In this document: one piece after another, positions 8,414 through 16,779 of the stretch
Layout of the letters: every line of letters starts with the position of its first letter
Position numbering within the stretch: position 1 is the first letter of the stretch
Source: Oceanobacillus halophilus
GTDB lineage: Bacteria > Bacillota > Bacilli > Bacillales > Amphibacillaceae
Length of the DNA: 64,000 nt
Reading direction: 5' to 3'
NCBI RefSeq assembly: GCF_003628505.1
Contig: NZ_RBZP01000012.1
Coordinates: 29,778 to 93,777, forward strand
The notes under the pieces: model-generated
Databases searched by the model: none
What the model saw: only the letters and a program-made list of their open reading frames with translations
Told to the model about the DNA's origin: nothing
Translations under genes and position numbers: made by a program

Positions 8414-9439
8414 ATGAAACTATTGAAATTATTTCTAGTAATCTTACTTGTCTTCCTTTTTTCTATAGAAGAAGCAACTGCTGCTACTGGGGAAAGGGTT
8501 GGGTATTCCATCCGTGCAATAATCCCAGAAAACCAGATTGATAAAAAGCAAACATACTTTGATTTATGGATGGAACCAGAGCAAGAACAAGAGATATTTG
8601 TAGATATCTTTAATAGCTCTAATGAGGATGCGGAATTCTCTGTTCAAGTAACCAATGCAACAACGAATCGAAATGGTCTTATTGACTATTCGAATGTGGA
8701 TGCAATTGCAGATGATTCTTTAGCCTATCCTATGACAGATATTGCGGCAGTACGTGATGAAGTCATACATGTTCCTGCTGGGAAATCTAGGACTTTTCCT
8801 ATAACTCTTGTCATGCCTAAAGAGGAATTCGATGGCATCATTCTGGGAGGTATTCATGTAGAGAAGGTAATGGAGGAAGAAGCGGATGATACCCAGGGAG
8901 TTCAACTTAAAAATAAGTATGCCTATGTACTTGGTTTGCAATTACGTGAAACAGACACTGAGATGGAGCCAAACCTTCATTTAAAAGATGTTCGACCTGA
9001 TTTAGTCAACTATCGTACAGCTATCATAGCAACGATACAGAACAGCGAGCCTGTTATTGTGAATAACCTGAATGTAACGGCAACTGTACATGATTCCTCT
9101 GGTGAAGAATTAAAAACAGTGCAAGCAGAGAATTATCGAATGGCACCAAATTCAACAATGGACTTTCCTATTGACTGGGATAATAAGGGTTTTGATCCTG
9201 GATTGTATTCACTAACCATTCAGGCAAGTGCAGAACATCAGGAATGGGAATGGGAAGAGTCTTTTGAAATAAAAAGTGAGGAAGTAGAAGAGCTAAACGA
9301 CCAAGCTGTTAAAGATGTACAAACAGAAAAGAACGGGGAGAATATTTATACCTCCTATATTATTGGGGGACTTACAGGAATTATATTGGTATTAATTGGT
9401 GTTATTATTTATATGAGAATGAAGTGGAAGAAGGCTTAG
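8414..9439 (+). CDS. DUF916/DUF3324 WxL-associated membrane protein
   Basis: The 341-residue protein has a signal peptide (about 1-20, ending near EATAA). Its exterior part resembles the WxL peptidoglycan-binding (DUF916) module followed by a DUF3324-like host-binding module, with VGYSIRAIIPENQIDKKQTY at the N-side and QAENYRMAPNSTMDFPIDW further on. One C-terminal membrane helix (IIGGLTGIILVLIGVIIYM) ends in basic residues. ATG 8414 follows GGTGGTGAG; longer starts run back into the hairpin. Such proteins pair with WxL proteins at the surface of Firmicutes, consistent with the two genes upstream. Confidence 0.85.
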   Translation: MKLLKLFLVILLVFLFSIEEATAATGERVGYSIRAIIPENQIDKKQTYFDLWMEPEQEQEIFVDIFNSSNEDAEFSVQVTNATTNRNGLIDYSNVDAIADDSLAYPMTDIAAVRDEVIHVPAGKSRTFPITLVMPKEEFDGIILGGIHVEKVMEEEADDTQGVQLKNKYAYVLGLQLRETDTEMEPNLHLKDVRPDLVNYRTAIIATIQNSEPVIVNNLNVTATVHDSSGEELKTVQAENYRMAPNSTMDFPIDWDNKGFDPGLYSLTIQASAEHQEWEWEESFEIKSEEVEELNDQAVKDVQTEKNGENIYTSYIIGGLTGIILVLIGVIIYMRMKWKKA

Positions 9440-9458
9440 CTGTGGGTATTTTTTATCG

Positions 9459-9492
9459 ATAGTCATCATTTAATGGTGGCTATTTTTTTTTT
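9459..9492 (+). terminator. Intrinsic terminator of the WxL cluster
   Basis: ATAGTCATCA and TGGTGGCTAT pair with two G-U wobbles and are followed by a T-run of about ten. Confidence 0.8.
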
Positions 9493-9626
9493 AGAACTAA
9501 GCTTATCCTTCACTAAATATTCAAACTACCTCATAGAAACCAATTATAATTATGGTATGATAGGTATGTTGTATATGTGAAAAAACTTAATTATTAATAG
9601 ATAAAAGTTACAGGAGTTGATAACAA

Positions 9627-10172
9627 GTGAAAAATATAATTATAGTAGTCCTTGCGGTGCTGGTGGTTGGTGTTGGGGTGTATTTGTTACCTGGTAATGA
9701 AAACGAGCAAGCGGATGATGTCGTACAGGATATAAAGCAGTTAGTGAATGATTACAGCATAGGGAATGTTACAGCAGAAGCTGCTTCCATCACTTCTGAT
9801 GAGCTTATTGTAACAGACAGTGATGAGAACCAGACAACGTATGATTTACCAGAAGATGAATTCTTTGTTTCTATCGCTTCATTCATTGAAACAACACACC
9901 CATGTGCGAATCATAGTCTAACAGGATGCCAAGGTGAATTAGTGGAACAAGAGTTTCATGTGTATATAGAAGATACTGAGGGCAATGTCATTCTCGACCA
10001 ACCAATGGAAACACAAGCAAACGGCTTTTTTGATCTATGGTTAGAACGTGATAAAACATATAACATCGCCATTACCCAAGACGGAAAAAAAGCAGAATCC
10101 CAGTTTTCTACATTTGAAGGGGATAATACCTGCATCACAACGATTCAGTTAGAAGGTAACAAAAGCGCGTAA
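9627..10172 (+). CDS. cueP: CueP-family metal-binding protein
   Basis: The 181-residue exported protein has an N-terminal membrane/signal segment (2-21) without a lipobox. Its core carries the CueP signature: FVSIASFIETTHPCANHSL, the TGCQGEL block, FFDLWLERDKTYNIAIT and STFEGDNTCITT. Cysteines 93, 101 and 169 are the expected copper ligands. In Salmonella CueP binds periplasmic copper and aids SodCII; Gram-positive members should act outside the membrane, which is inference. The gene is monocistronic with its own terminator. No copper-operator sequence was identified upstream. Confidence 0.88.
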   Translation: MKNIIIVVLAVLVVGVGVYLLPGNENEQADDVVQDIKQLVNDYSIGNVTAEAASITSDELIVTDSDENQTTYDLPEDEFFVSIASFIETTHPCANHSLTGCQGELVEQEFHVYIEDTEGNVILDQPMETQANGFFDLWLERDKTYNIAITQDGKKAESQFSTFEGDNTCITTIQLEGNKSA

Positions 10173-10226
10173 TAAAGTTATGAGTTCTAGTAATAGGGGA
10201 TAAAACAGTAAATAACATACTAATTC

Positions 10227-10266
10227 AGGAGTGCAAATGCATAGAGTTTTGTACTCCTATTTTTAT
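10227..10266 (+). terminator. Intrinsic terminator after cueP
   Basis: AGGAGTGCAAA (10227-10237) pairs with TTTGTACTCCT and is followed by ATTTTTATAT. Confidence 0.8.
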
Positions 10267-10607
10267 ATAAAAATAAATGAGATATTACAGAATTGTAAGT
10301 TTTTTGTATATTTAATAGTAGATATTATATATGTTGTTAAATTATCAGGTGCTTTCTTTAAATAAAAGGGAAGTGTTCTTATTATGTTGTAAAAGGGGCA
10401 GTATTCCTCATAACTGAATTTGATAATAGATTAATTGACACTTAAACGATTGGGTGCAAGAGTTTAACCAGAGTTTGATGGACATGACAAAGATCGGCTC
10501 AATGTCGTCCGAAAGATATTATAGCCATGGTAAGAAGAAATTAAGACGCTGTTGATGTTGTTTTTTTACTTCTTCTCAATTCATTTACCTCCGATTTTTT
10601 ACATTCC
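10267..10607 (+). other. Gene-poor stretch with possible coding remnant
   Basis: No intact gene is visible. At about 10445-10528 a frame reads RLGARV, stop, then PEFDGHDKDRLNVVRKIL before another stop. The peptide looks protein-like rather than random and may be the tail of a decayed gene. I do not recognise its family. The rest is A/T-rich with no clear signal. Confidence 0.3.
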
Positions 10608-11603
10608 TTATTTTTTCTTCTTTGCTAATTGATCACGGTCAAGTGCCCGTGGTGGCTCTTCTAACCACCCATATTTAATCATTATTTTAGCCCCTTCATT
10701 TGCATATTTCAAGATTTCCCCTATAAGTCTGCTGTACATGACCCCAATATCTCTCCTAGGGCTCATGGACATACTTGTACCGTAATAACCAACACTTATA
10801 GCAGTTAAGGATGTAGAGTAAAACATCATTTTTCGATCAGAAAACGTGTAACTGGTTGAATCCGTAACTTCTGTATCCAATGTCGTAGGACTAGGAATAT
10901 CACTTTCGCTTAAATAAGATCCAAATATCTCACAATGTTTTTGTGCTATTTCTTTCCCTTTTAAAATATATTCAATTACATCACTCTTTTTTGCAACCTG
11001 ACTATACCCAATCATGGTGGCAGAACCTAGTGCATTCCTTTGAAAGTTGGCATAAAGATTCGTGATTTCAGCGCCAGTTAATGGTCTTTTTTCTCTAAAG
11101 TAACCTGCAAGAAAGCTTTTCTTCTCCACAAAATCGAAGTTTTCAGGGGTTGGAAGAAGTGGTAGCTTCATATATAAACCTTTTGATAACAATAAATCAT
11201 TGGTCTTCTTAAGAATATCATCTGATTCACGTAGACATTCACTAAAAAAAGTATAAATGTCTTCTCTTACGGCAAATGGTAAAGCTGCACTATATGCATT
11301 CAGCCCCATTTTCCCTAAATTGTTAGTAGAAAATAAAGAATAAGTATCCGTAAATAACCTAGGAGCCGTAACGTCCACATCTTCATCTAGCTTAAACCCA
11401 TGAGGGATAGGGTAGTTTTCACTATTTAGTATCTTGGTTATTGTATTGATATGTGATTTTGATATATCCAAAGCATATTGAATTAACCCCTTTATTTCTA
11501 TATCTTCCACTTTATTTAGTTCATATTCTAAATGACAAATGACACCACTATCATTCATATACATGTTCCACAAATTGGTAATTTCACCAGAAGTTAATTT
11601 CAT
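10608..11603 (-). CDS. DUF3231-family protein
   Basis: The 331-residue protein is built from two similar halves, each opening with a matching motif: LTSGEITNLWNMYMND near the N-terminus and LTGAEITNLYANFQRN near the middle. This two-repeat architecture is typical of DUF3231, a spore-forming-bacteria family with a ferritin-like helical prediction and no assigned function. ATG 11603 is chosen because AAAGGTG lies about 8 nt upstream; a 39-residue upstream extension lacks any ribosome site. It lies downstream of ligD on the same strand with a 165-bp gap. A sporulation role is inference from the family's distribution. Confidence 0.82.
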   Translation of the reverse strand: MKLTSGEITNLWNMYMNDSGVICHLEYELNKVEDIEIKGLIQYALDISKSHINTITKILNSENYPIPHGFKLDEDVDVTAPRLFTDTYSLFSTNNLGKMGLNAYSAALPFAVREDIYTFFSECLRESDDILKKTNDLLLSKGLYMKLPLLPTPENFDFVEKKSFLAGYFREKRPLTGAEITNLYANFQRNALGSATMIGYSQVAKKSDVIEYILKGKEIAQKHCEIFGSYLSESDIPSPTTLDTEVTDSTSYTFSDRKMMFYSTSLTAISVGYYGTSMSMSPRRDIGVMYSRLIGEILKYANEGAKIMIKYGWLEEPPRALDRDQLAKKKK

Positions 11604-11768
11604 TTTTTTTAACACCTTTCTTTTATTTTTTCTCCAATAATATTCTAAGTTAATAGTTGATAATTTACCCAAAATTATATGAAATATGAATAACAGTAAG
11701 TTTCTTTTTGCAGGATTCATTGGATGTTTCCATTTATTGGTCTTAATCCTTTTTCGCTACTTCTCTTA

Positions 11769-13571
11769 TTAATCTTTAATCAACTTCATTACTTTATCCA
11801 AATTCTGTTTATTTCTAACCTCAAAGAAGTCTGCGAAAGGACAGCCTAATTCCTGGACACGGTCTAATGTGTTTTTGACGGTGAATTTTTCTGGTGTCAA
11901 ATCTTCATTAACTTCTTCCCAGAATAACGGGGTGGCAATGGATCCTTCCTTGGTCATCCGTGGGGAATAGGGTGCGATGATTGTTTTGTCTTTTCCATGC
12001 TGAACATAATCAATATACAATCTGCCATTTCGTTTTTTCTTCATTCGTTCGGTTGTAAATAAATTTGGATAGGCTCCCTCTACCGTGTAGGCAATCGCCT
12101 GTGTGAAAACAGCAGTGTCATCATAGGTTAAGCTGTTTTCTGGAATTGGGATATGAATCTGAATGCCTTTATTCCCGGACGTTTTGACAAATGAGATTAG
12201 TTCAAGGTCATCCAGCAAAGGTTTGATTATGTTGGCAGCCTGTATTGCTAAGTCAAAACGCTCTCTGTTCGGTGGATCCAAATCAAATACTATCTCAAGC
12301 GGATTGGGTTTATTCACTGTTTGAAAAGGGACATGATACTCCAGACCTCCGTGATTAGCGAACCAAACAAGCGAATCCATATCATTACAAATAATTATTC
12401 GGTCGTTCCCTATTTTCAAGCTATCGATAAAATCTGGTGCATAGTCTGGTAAGTGCTTCTGATAAAAATGTTCTTCCTCCACGCCATCTGGGCATCTTAT
12501 TAATGTTAGGGCCCGTTCCTTTAAGAAGGGAAGCATATAGGGCGAAATCTCTCGGATATAGAATAGCAAATCTCCCTTGGTAATTTTTTTCTCCGGCCAA
12601 TAATATTTTTCTGTCTTCGATACTCCTATTCGTTCTGGAATCATTGCAAGATCAATCATTAATTTCTCTATTGTGCATTCCTGCGCAGAAACCTGTGGGA
12701 GTAACTGGACAAACTCTGGTTCTCTTAGCTCGTTTTTATATAAGTCCAACGAATGAATCGAAGCACAAATAGCAGGTGGCAAGGAATATCCTCCTGTTGA
12801 TTTTTCACCATTGGTTATAAATAACTGCCTCAGTGTTTCAGCGGATTCGTCATCCAACCCATGTTTGCATTTCCCAACTTCATGTATTTTGTTTCCATCG
12901 AACACACGAAAGGAATAATAACCGTTTTGATTGTCGTAATGGGTCAAAAAACCCTGAAGGCTACGCCAATTTTTCATTTTAAACCAGTCTCTATGCCCTT
13001 TTCCTCCTATGTATTTGCTCTTCTTCCGCTTCGCAATCATTCCCTCACCTTTATGGTCATAGATCTTTTTCCATAATTCTTCTGGGTCCTCATAAGAGTT
13101 CACGTACTGTATACGATTGCTTTTTATATGTTCTTTAAATAAATCATTCAGTGCTTTTTTTCGGTCGTTGAAGGGCTGCGATAAAAGGTCGCTACCATTT
13201 TCTTGTAACAAGTCAAATGCCATAAATGAAGCGGGGCGCCGATTCGATGCTTTTTGAATGGATTCTGTATTTTTTAGGCGGCCACGTTTTTGAATCCAGG
13301 AGAAATTTGCTTGAAAAGGATTATTTAACACAACCATTTCTCCATCCATTTTTATAGGCAATTTGTCTAACACATTAGGTTCCAGTTCCTGACAGTTTGC
13401 AACTATTTCTGGGAAGTTTGCCGTTAATTCTTTATTGTTTTTGCTCGTAAGTGTAATTTTCCCCTTTGTGTCCCATGTCAGTACACAGCGGAAACCATCA
13501 TATTTCACCTCGTACAACCATTCCTCCCCTCGGGGAATCTCTGTACTGGGGATTGGCTTCATCATCTCCAT
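11769..13571 (-). CDS. ligD: DNA ligase D (end-joining ligase-polymerase)
   Basis: The 600-residue bifunctional enzyme has an N-terminal ATP-dependent ligase domain (about 1-290) with the adenylation motif EVKYDGFR (Lys23) and KGEGMIAKRKKSKY. The C-terminal primase-polymerase domain (about 310-600) has VFDLDPPNRERF as its metal-binding motif and KTSGNKGIQIHIPI. Domain order LIG-POL without a nuclease domain matches Bacillus LigD (YkoU). It seals double-strand breaks with Ku, encoded divergently 110 bp away. In B. subtilis the pair protects germinating spores. I found no convincing sigma-G promoter by eye. Confidence 0.95.
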   Translation of the reverse strand: MEMMKPIPSTEIPRGEEWLYEVKYDGFRCVLTWDTKGKITLTSKNNKELTANFPEIVANCQELEPNVLDKLPIKMDGEMVVLNNPFQANFSWIQKRGRLKNTESIQKASNRRPASFMAFDLLQENGSDLLSQPFNDRKKALNDLFKEHIKSNRIQYVNSYEDPEELWKKIYDHKGEGMIAKRKKSKYIGGKGHRDWFKMKNWRSLQGFLTHYDNQNGYYSFRVFDGNKIHEVGKCKHGLDDESAETLRQLFITNGEKSTGGYSLPPAICASIHSLDLYKNELREPEFVQLLPQVSAQECTIEKLMIDLAMIPERIGVSKTEKYYWPEKKITKGDLLFYIREISPYMLPFLKERALTLIRCPDGVEEEHFYQKHLPDYAPDFIDSLKIGNDRIIICNDMDSLVWFANHGGLEYHVPFQTVNKPNPLEIVFDLDPPNRERFDLAIQAANIIKPLLDDLELISFVKTSGNKGIQIHIPIPENSLTYDDTAVFTQAIAYTVEGAYPNLFTTERMKKKRNGRLYIDYVQHGKDKTIIAPYSPRMTKEGSIATPLFWEEVNEDLTPEKFTVKNTLDRVQELGCPFADFFEVRNKQNLDKVMKLIKD

Positions 13572-13681
13572 ATTAATTCTCCTTATTAGGCCGTCTACTA
13601 CTAAGGTGGCTAATTTTTAGAAAAATAAACGAAGGATAAAATGAAAAAGTCACGGCAAAATAAGTGAAAGGAGGTTTTCTC

Positions 13682-14527
13682 ATGCACACAATGTGGAAGG
13701 GTACGATTAGTTTTGGTCTAGTCAATATTCCTGTCAAAATGCATTCGGCAACAGAAAACAAAGATGTGAAACTTAGACAGTTGCATAAGGAATGCCAGTC
13801 TCCTGTTAAATATGAAAAAGTATGTCCTGTTTGCGAACGGGAAATCGAAAGTGATGAAATCGTAAAAGGTTATGAATACGCTAAAAATAAATTTGTTATT
13901 TTAGATGAAGAAGATTTAAATGCACTGAAAAAAGAACAGGAAGATCGTGCGGTAGAGATTGTCGACTTTGTTAAATTAGATGATATTGATCCAATTTATT
14001 TTGAAAGAAGTTACTATCTGTCGCCAAATGAAGGTGGCGGAAAAGCTTATAGTTTATTACGCAGCGCCTTAAAGGATACTGGAAAAATAGGCGTTGCCAA
14101 AATGATGATCCGATCGAAAGAACAGCTGGCTGTTATCCGGGTTTATGAAAATGTTTTGGTGGCAGAAACTATTCATTTTCCAGATGAAGTTCGAAAAGTG
14201 GAAGACGTACCCAATGTACCAGAAGAAACAAAGGTACCCGAAAAAGAACTCGATACTGCAAAAATGCTAATTGAACAGCTAACCGCAGAATTTGATCCAG
14301 AAAAATATAAAGACGAATATCGAACCGCACTTCTCGAATTAATTGAAGAGAAGAAAAACAATGAAGAAACAGCCACAGCAAAAGACAAACCAGTACCAGA
14401 CAATGTAACAAACCTCATGGATGCACTACAAGCATCTTTAGACAAGGCAAAGAAAAACAAAGCCAAACCAAGGCAGCCCAAACGAAAAACAAAAACAACA
14501 GCCAAAAAGAAAAAAGCAACATCATAA
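13682..14527 (+). CDS. ku: Ku protein of non-homologous end joining
   Basis: The 281-residue bacterial Ku starts MHTMWKGTISFGLVNIPVKM, and KVCPVCEREIESDEIVKGYEY (about 44-64) gives a CxxC pair. It forms the DNA-end-binding ring that recruits LigD. The tail beyond about 255 is a Lys-rich extension (KAKPRQPKRKTKTTAKKKKA), known in other Ku proteins to bind DNA. ATG 13682 follows AAAGGAGG with 8-nt spacing; an in-frame GTG at 13664 precedes the ribosome site and is rejected. A terminator follows at once, then a 37-copy tandem repeat array. Confidence 0.95.
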   Translation: MHTMWKGTISFGLVNIPVKMHSATENKDVKLRQLHKECQSPVKYEKVCPVCEREIESDEIVKGYEYAKNKFVILDEEDLNALKKEQEDRAVEIVDFVKLDDIDPIYFERSYYLSPNEGGGKAYSLLRSALKDTGKIGVAKMMIRSKEQLAVIRVYENVLVAETIHFPDEVRKVEDVPNVPEETKVPEKELDTAKMLIEQLTAEFDPEKYKDEYRTALLELIEEKKNNEETATAKDKPVPDNVTNLMDALQASLDKAKKNKAKPRQPKRKTKTTAKKKKATS

Positions 14528-14560
14528 TGTCTCCTGACTGGAGGCATGTTTTTTTGTTTT
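14527..14560 (+). terminator. Intrinsic terminator after ku
   Basis: ATGTCTCC and GGAGGCAT form a hairpin with a long T-run. It lies before repeat array A, so most ku transcripts should end before the array. Confidence 0.85.
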
Positions 14561-14569
14561 TTGAGAATG

Positions 14570-15306
14570 GGAGGAGCGCCTATTGTGAGGAGCGCCTATA
14601 AACTGTGAGGAGCGCCTATAAACTGTGAGGAGCGCCTATAAACTGTGAGGAGCGCCTATAAACTGTGAGGAGCGCCTATAAACTGTGAGGAGCGCCTATA
14701 AACTGTGAGGAGCGCCTATAAACTGTGAGGAGCGCCTATAAACTGTGAGGAGCGCCTATAAACGGAGAGGAGCGCCTATAAACGGAGAGTAGCGCCTATA
14801 AACGGAGAGGAGCGCCTATAAACGGAGAGGAGCGCCTATAAAACGAGAGTAGCGCCTATAAACTGAGAGTAGCGCCTATAAACTGTGAGAAGCGCCTATA
14901 AACTGTGAGGAGCGCCTATAAACTGAGAGTAGCGCCTATAAACTGAGAGTAGCGCCTATAAACTGTGAGTAGCGCCTATAAACTGTGAGGAGCGCCTATA
15001 AACTGTGAGGAGCGCCTATAAACTGAGAGGAGCGCCTATAAAACGAGAGGAGCGCCTATAAAACGAGAGTAGCGCCTATAAACTGTGAGGAGCGCCTATA
15101 AACTGTGAGTAGCGCCTATAAACTGAGAGTAGCGCCTATAAACTGTGAGGAGCGCCTATAAAACGAGAGGAGCGCCTGTAAAACGAGAGGATCGCCTGTA
15201 AAACGAGAGGATCGCCTATAAAACGAGAGGAGCGCCTATAAACGGAGAGGATCGCCTATAAACGGAGAGGAGCGCCTATAAAATGGAGAGTAGCACCTAT
15301 AAACAA
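14570..15306 (+). repeat. Tandem array A, 20-bp unit, about 37 copies
   Basis: A strictly 20-bp period runs without indels from about 14580 to 15290. The unit is the core GGAGCGCCTATAAA plus about six variable bases (CTGTGA, CGGAGA, ACGAGA and similar). A few cores vary (GATCGCCTGTAAA, GTAGCGCC), mostly near the 3' end. The first unit and the last (AGCACCTATAAA) are degenerate. It lies 45 bp after the ku stop and shares ku's orientation. No frame stays open because each unit contributes TAA or TGA in rotating phase. Four more arrays of the same core lie in this window. Confidence 0.97.
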
Positions 15307-15459
15307 CTCCTCACTCCAAATTACAACCTCGTCTCATTTTTTCATTCTATTTACAGAACTCTTACAATCCAGTGAAATCATACCATTTTGGGTGAATTTT
15401 CAATGAAAATGGAGTAAAGTGTAATACAGGAAATTTTTGATACGAAGAGGAGAGAAAAA

Positions 15460-16473
15460 ATGAAGAGAAATGCATTTATGGATAACGCAAAAGTACTTTT
15501 CATTTTTTTAGTTGTTTTTGGTCATATGATTCAGCCTTTTACAACAGATTCCGCAGAAATGAATACACTCTATCTCTGGATATACACGTTCCATATGCCG
15601 GCATTTATTATGCTTTCTGGCTTTTTTGCAAAGGGATCCGGAGATAAAGGTTATATAATGAATTTAGCCAAAAAATTATTGGTTCCTTATCTTATCTTTC
15701 AGTTCATCTATTCGGCATATTACTTTCTTATCGGTAATAGTAGCTGGCAAGCAGGGATTTTTTACCCGCATTGGTCATTGTGGTTCTTATTCAGCCTGTT
15801 CAGTTGGCACCTCTTATTAATCGGATTTAAGAAAATTCCAGCTAGGCATGGTATCCCTATAGCTATAATTGTTGGGATATTTATTGGCTATATTGGTGAC
15901 GTTGGACATACATTTAGTTTGTCGCGTACGTTTGTTTTCTTTCCATTCTTTTTAATTGGGTATTGGTTAACAGAAAAACAGCTGATGTTGGTGAAACGAA
16001 AAGGAGTAAAAGTAGCATCAATCGTAGTTATGCTTGCCTTGGCAGTTTCTCTTTATTATGCTCCAGAAATTAATACAGGGTGGCTGCTCGCCTCAAAATC
16101 GTACATTGATTTAGGCATGGAAGAGTATGGAGGTATAGCAAGGCTCCTAGTTTATATTACGGCAGCGGCTATGACGGTAAGTGTTTTAGCATGGGTTCCC
16201 AAACGCAATTTAGGATGGATTACGAAACTAGGAACAAGAACGCTTTACGTTTATTTGTTACATGGATTCTTTATTCAGTATTTCAGAGAATACCAACTGT
16301 TTGAAGTAAACCATGTCATGGATTTAATAGGTATGGTCGTGCTCTCAGCTTTAATTGTCATATTCCTATCCAGTAAGCCAGTATTAGGAATATCGCAGCC
16401 GTTTATAGAAGGTAAAGCTTCTATCGTGAAGAAAAAACTATTTCATGAAAAAGAAAGACAGACCAACATATAA
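15460..16473 (+). CDS. Membrane acyltransferase (acyltransferase-3 type)
   Basis: The 337-residue polytopic protein has about ten hydrophobic helices. MDNAKVLFIFLVVFGHMIQP near the N-terminus carries the His of acyltransferase-3/OatA/WecH-like enzymes, and YTFHMPAFIMLSGFFAKG (about 43-60) is the second family signature. Such enzymes move acyl groups, often acetyl, onto extracytoplasmic sugars. It most resembles the fucose 4-O-acetylase-like subgroup; the acceptor is unknown. AAGAGGAGAG precedes the ATG. It is monocistronic with a strong terminator. Confidence 0.82.
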   Translation: MKRNAFMDNAKVLFIFLVVFGHMIQPFTTDSAEMNTLYLWIYTFHMPAFIMLSGFFAKGSGDKGYIMNLAKKLLVPYLIFQFIYSAYYFLIGNSSWQAGIFYPHWSLWFLFSLFSWHLLLIGFKKIPARHGIPIAIIVGIFIGYIGDVGHTFSLSRTFVFFPFFLIGYWLTEKQLMLVKRKGVKVASIVVMLALAVSLYYAPEINTGWLLASKSYIDLGMEEYGGIARLLVYITAAAMTVSVLAWVPKRNLGWITKLGTRTLYVYLLHGFFIQYFREYQLFEVNHVMDLIGMVVLSALIVIFLSSKPVLGISQPFIEGKASIVKKKLFHEKERQTNI

Positions 16474-16558
16474 AATTAATTGGAAAAAATAGAAAAAATA
16501 TGAAACTAAATTATATGCTCACTCGTCTATACTAATGCCCCCCTTTTTTAATAGAAAT

Positions 16559-16598
16559 TGCTGCCCCATTTTTATATAAAAATGGGGCAAATTTTTTT
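16559..16598 (+). terminator. Intrinsic terminator after the acyltransferase gene
   Basis: GCCCCATTTTT and AAAAATGGGGC form a perfect 11-bp stem followed by a T-run. Confidence 0.9.
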
Positions 16599-16607
16599 CT
16601 TTAAGTA

Positions 16608-16711
16608 ATGAGACTGGGACATAAAAAAAGGCGAACAACGTATAAGTAAAGCGTAGGAAATATACGTAGACTCCCGCTCCCCGCGGAAAGCGGAGTATAT
16701 TTACGGAGCGT
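16608..16711 (+). repeat. Intergenic hairpin repeat, short form, with adjoining GAGACTGGGACATAAA motif
   Basis: GCGTAGGAAATATACG (16651-16666) and the opposing TATATTTACGGAGCG (to 16710) are the outer arms of the hairpin family seen in full at 22037 and 60741. The central sixty or so bases are missing; CTCCCGC joins directly to TCCCCGCGGAAAGC. GAGACTGGGACATAAA (16608-16623) directly upstream is a motif I have seen in Firmicute intergenic DNA. Neither encodes protein. Confidence 0.75.
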
Positions 16712-16779
16712 GTTTGTGCTCAAATAGTTTGGATTTCTCACAACTGAATTTCTTATATTTTATCCTCTTTTTGTCATTT

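Noticed and set aside
14580..15290. Overlapping seven-codon micro-frames (GTG AGG AGC ... CTG TGA, with GTGA overlaps) in array A
   Set aside because: The pattern depends on the CTGTGA variant; arrays C, D, E and F lack it, so it is a by-product of the sequence.
14570..15306. Tandem array as a CRISPR array
   Set aside because: The unit is only 20 bp, the variable part is 6 nt and itself repeated, and no cas gene is present.
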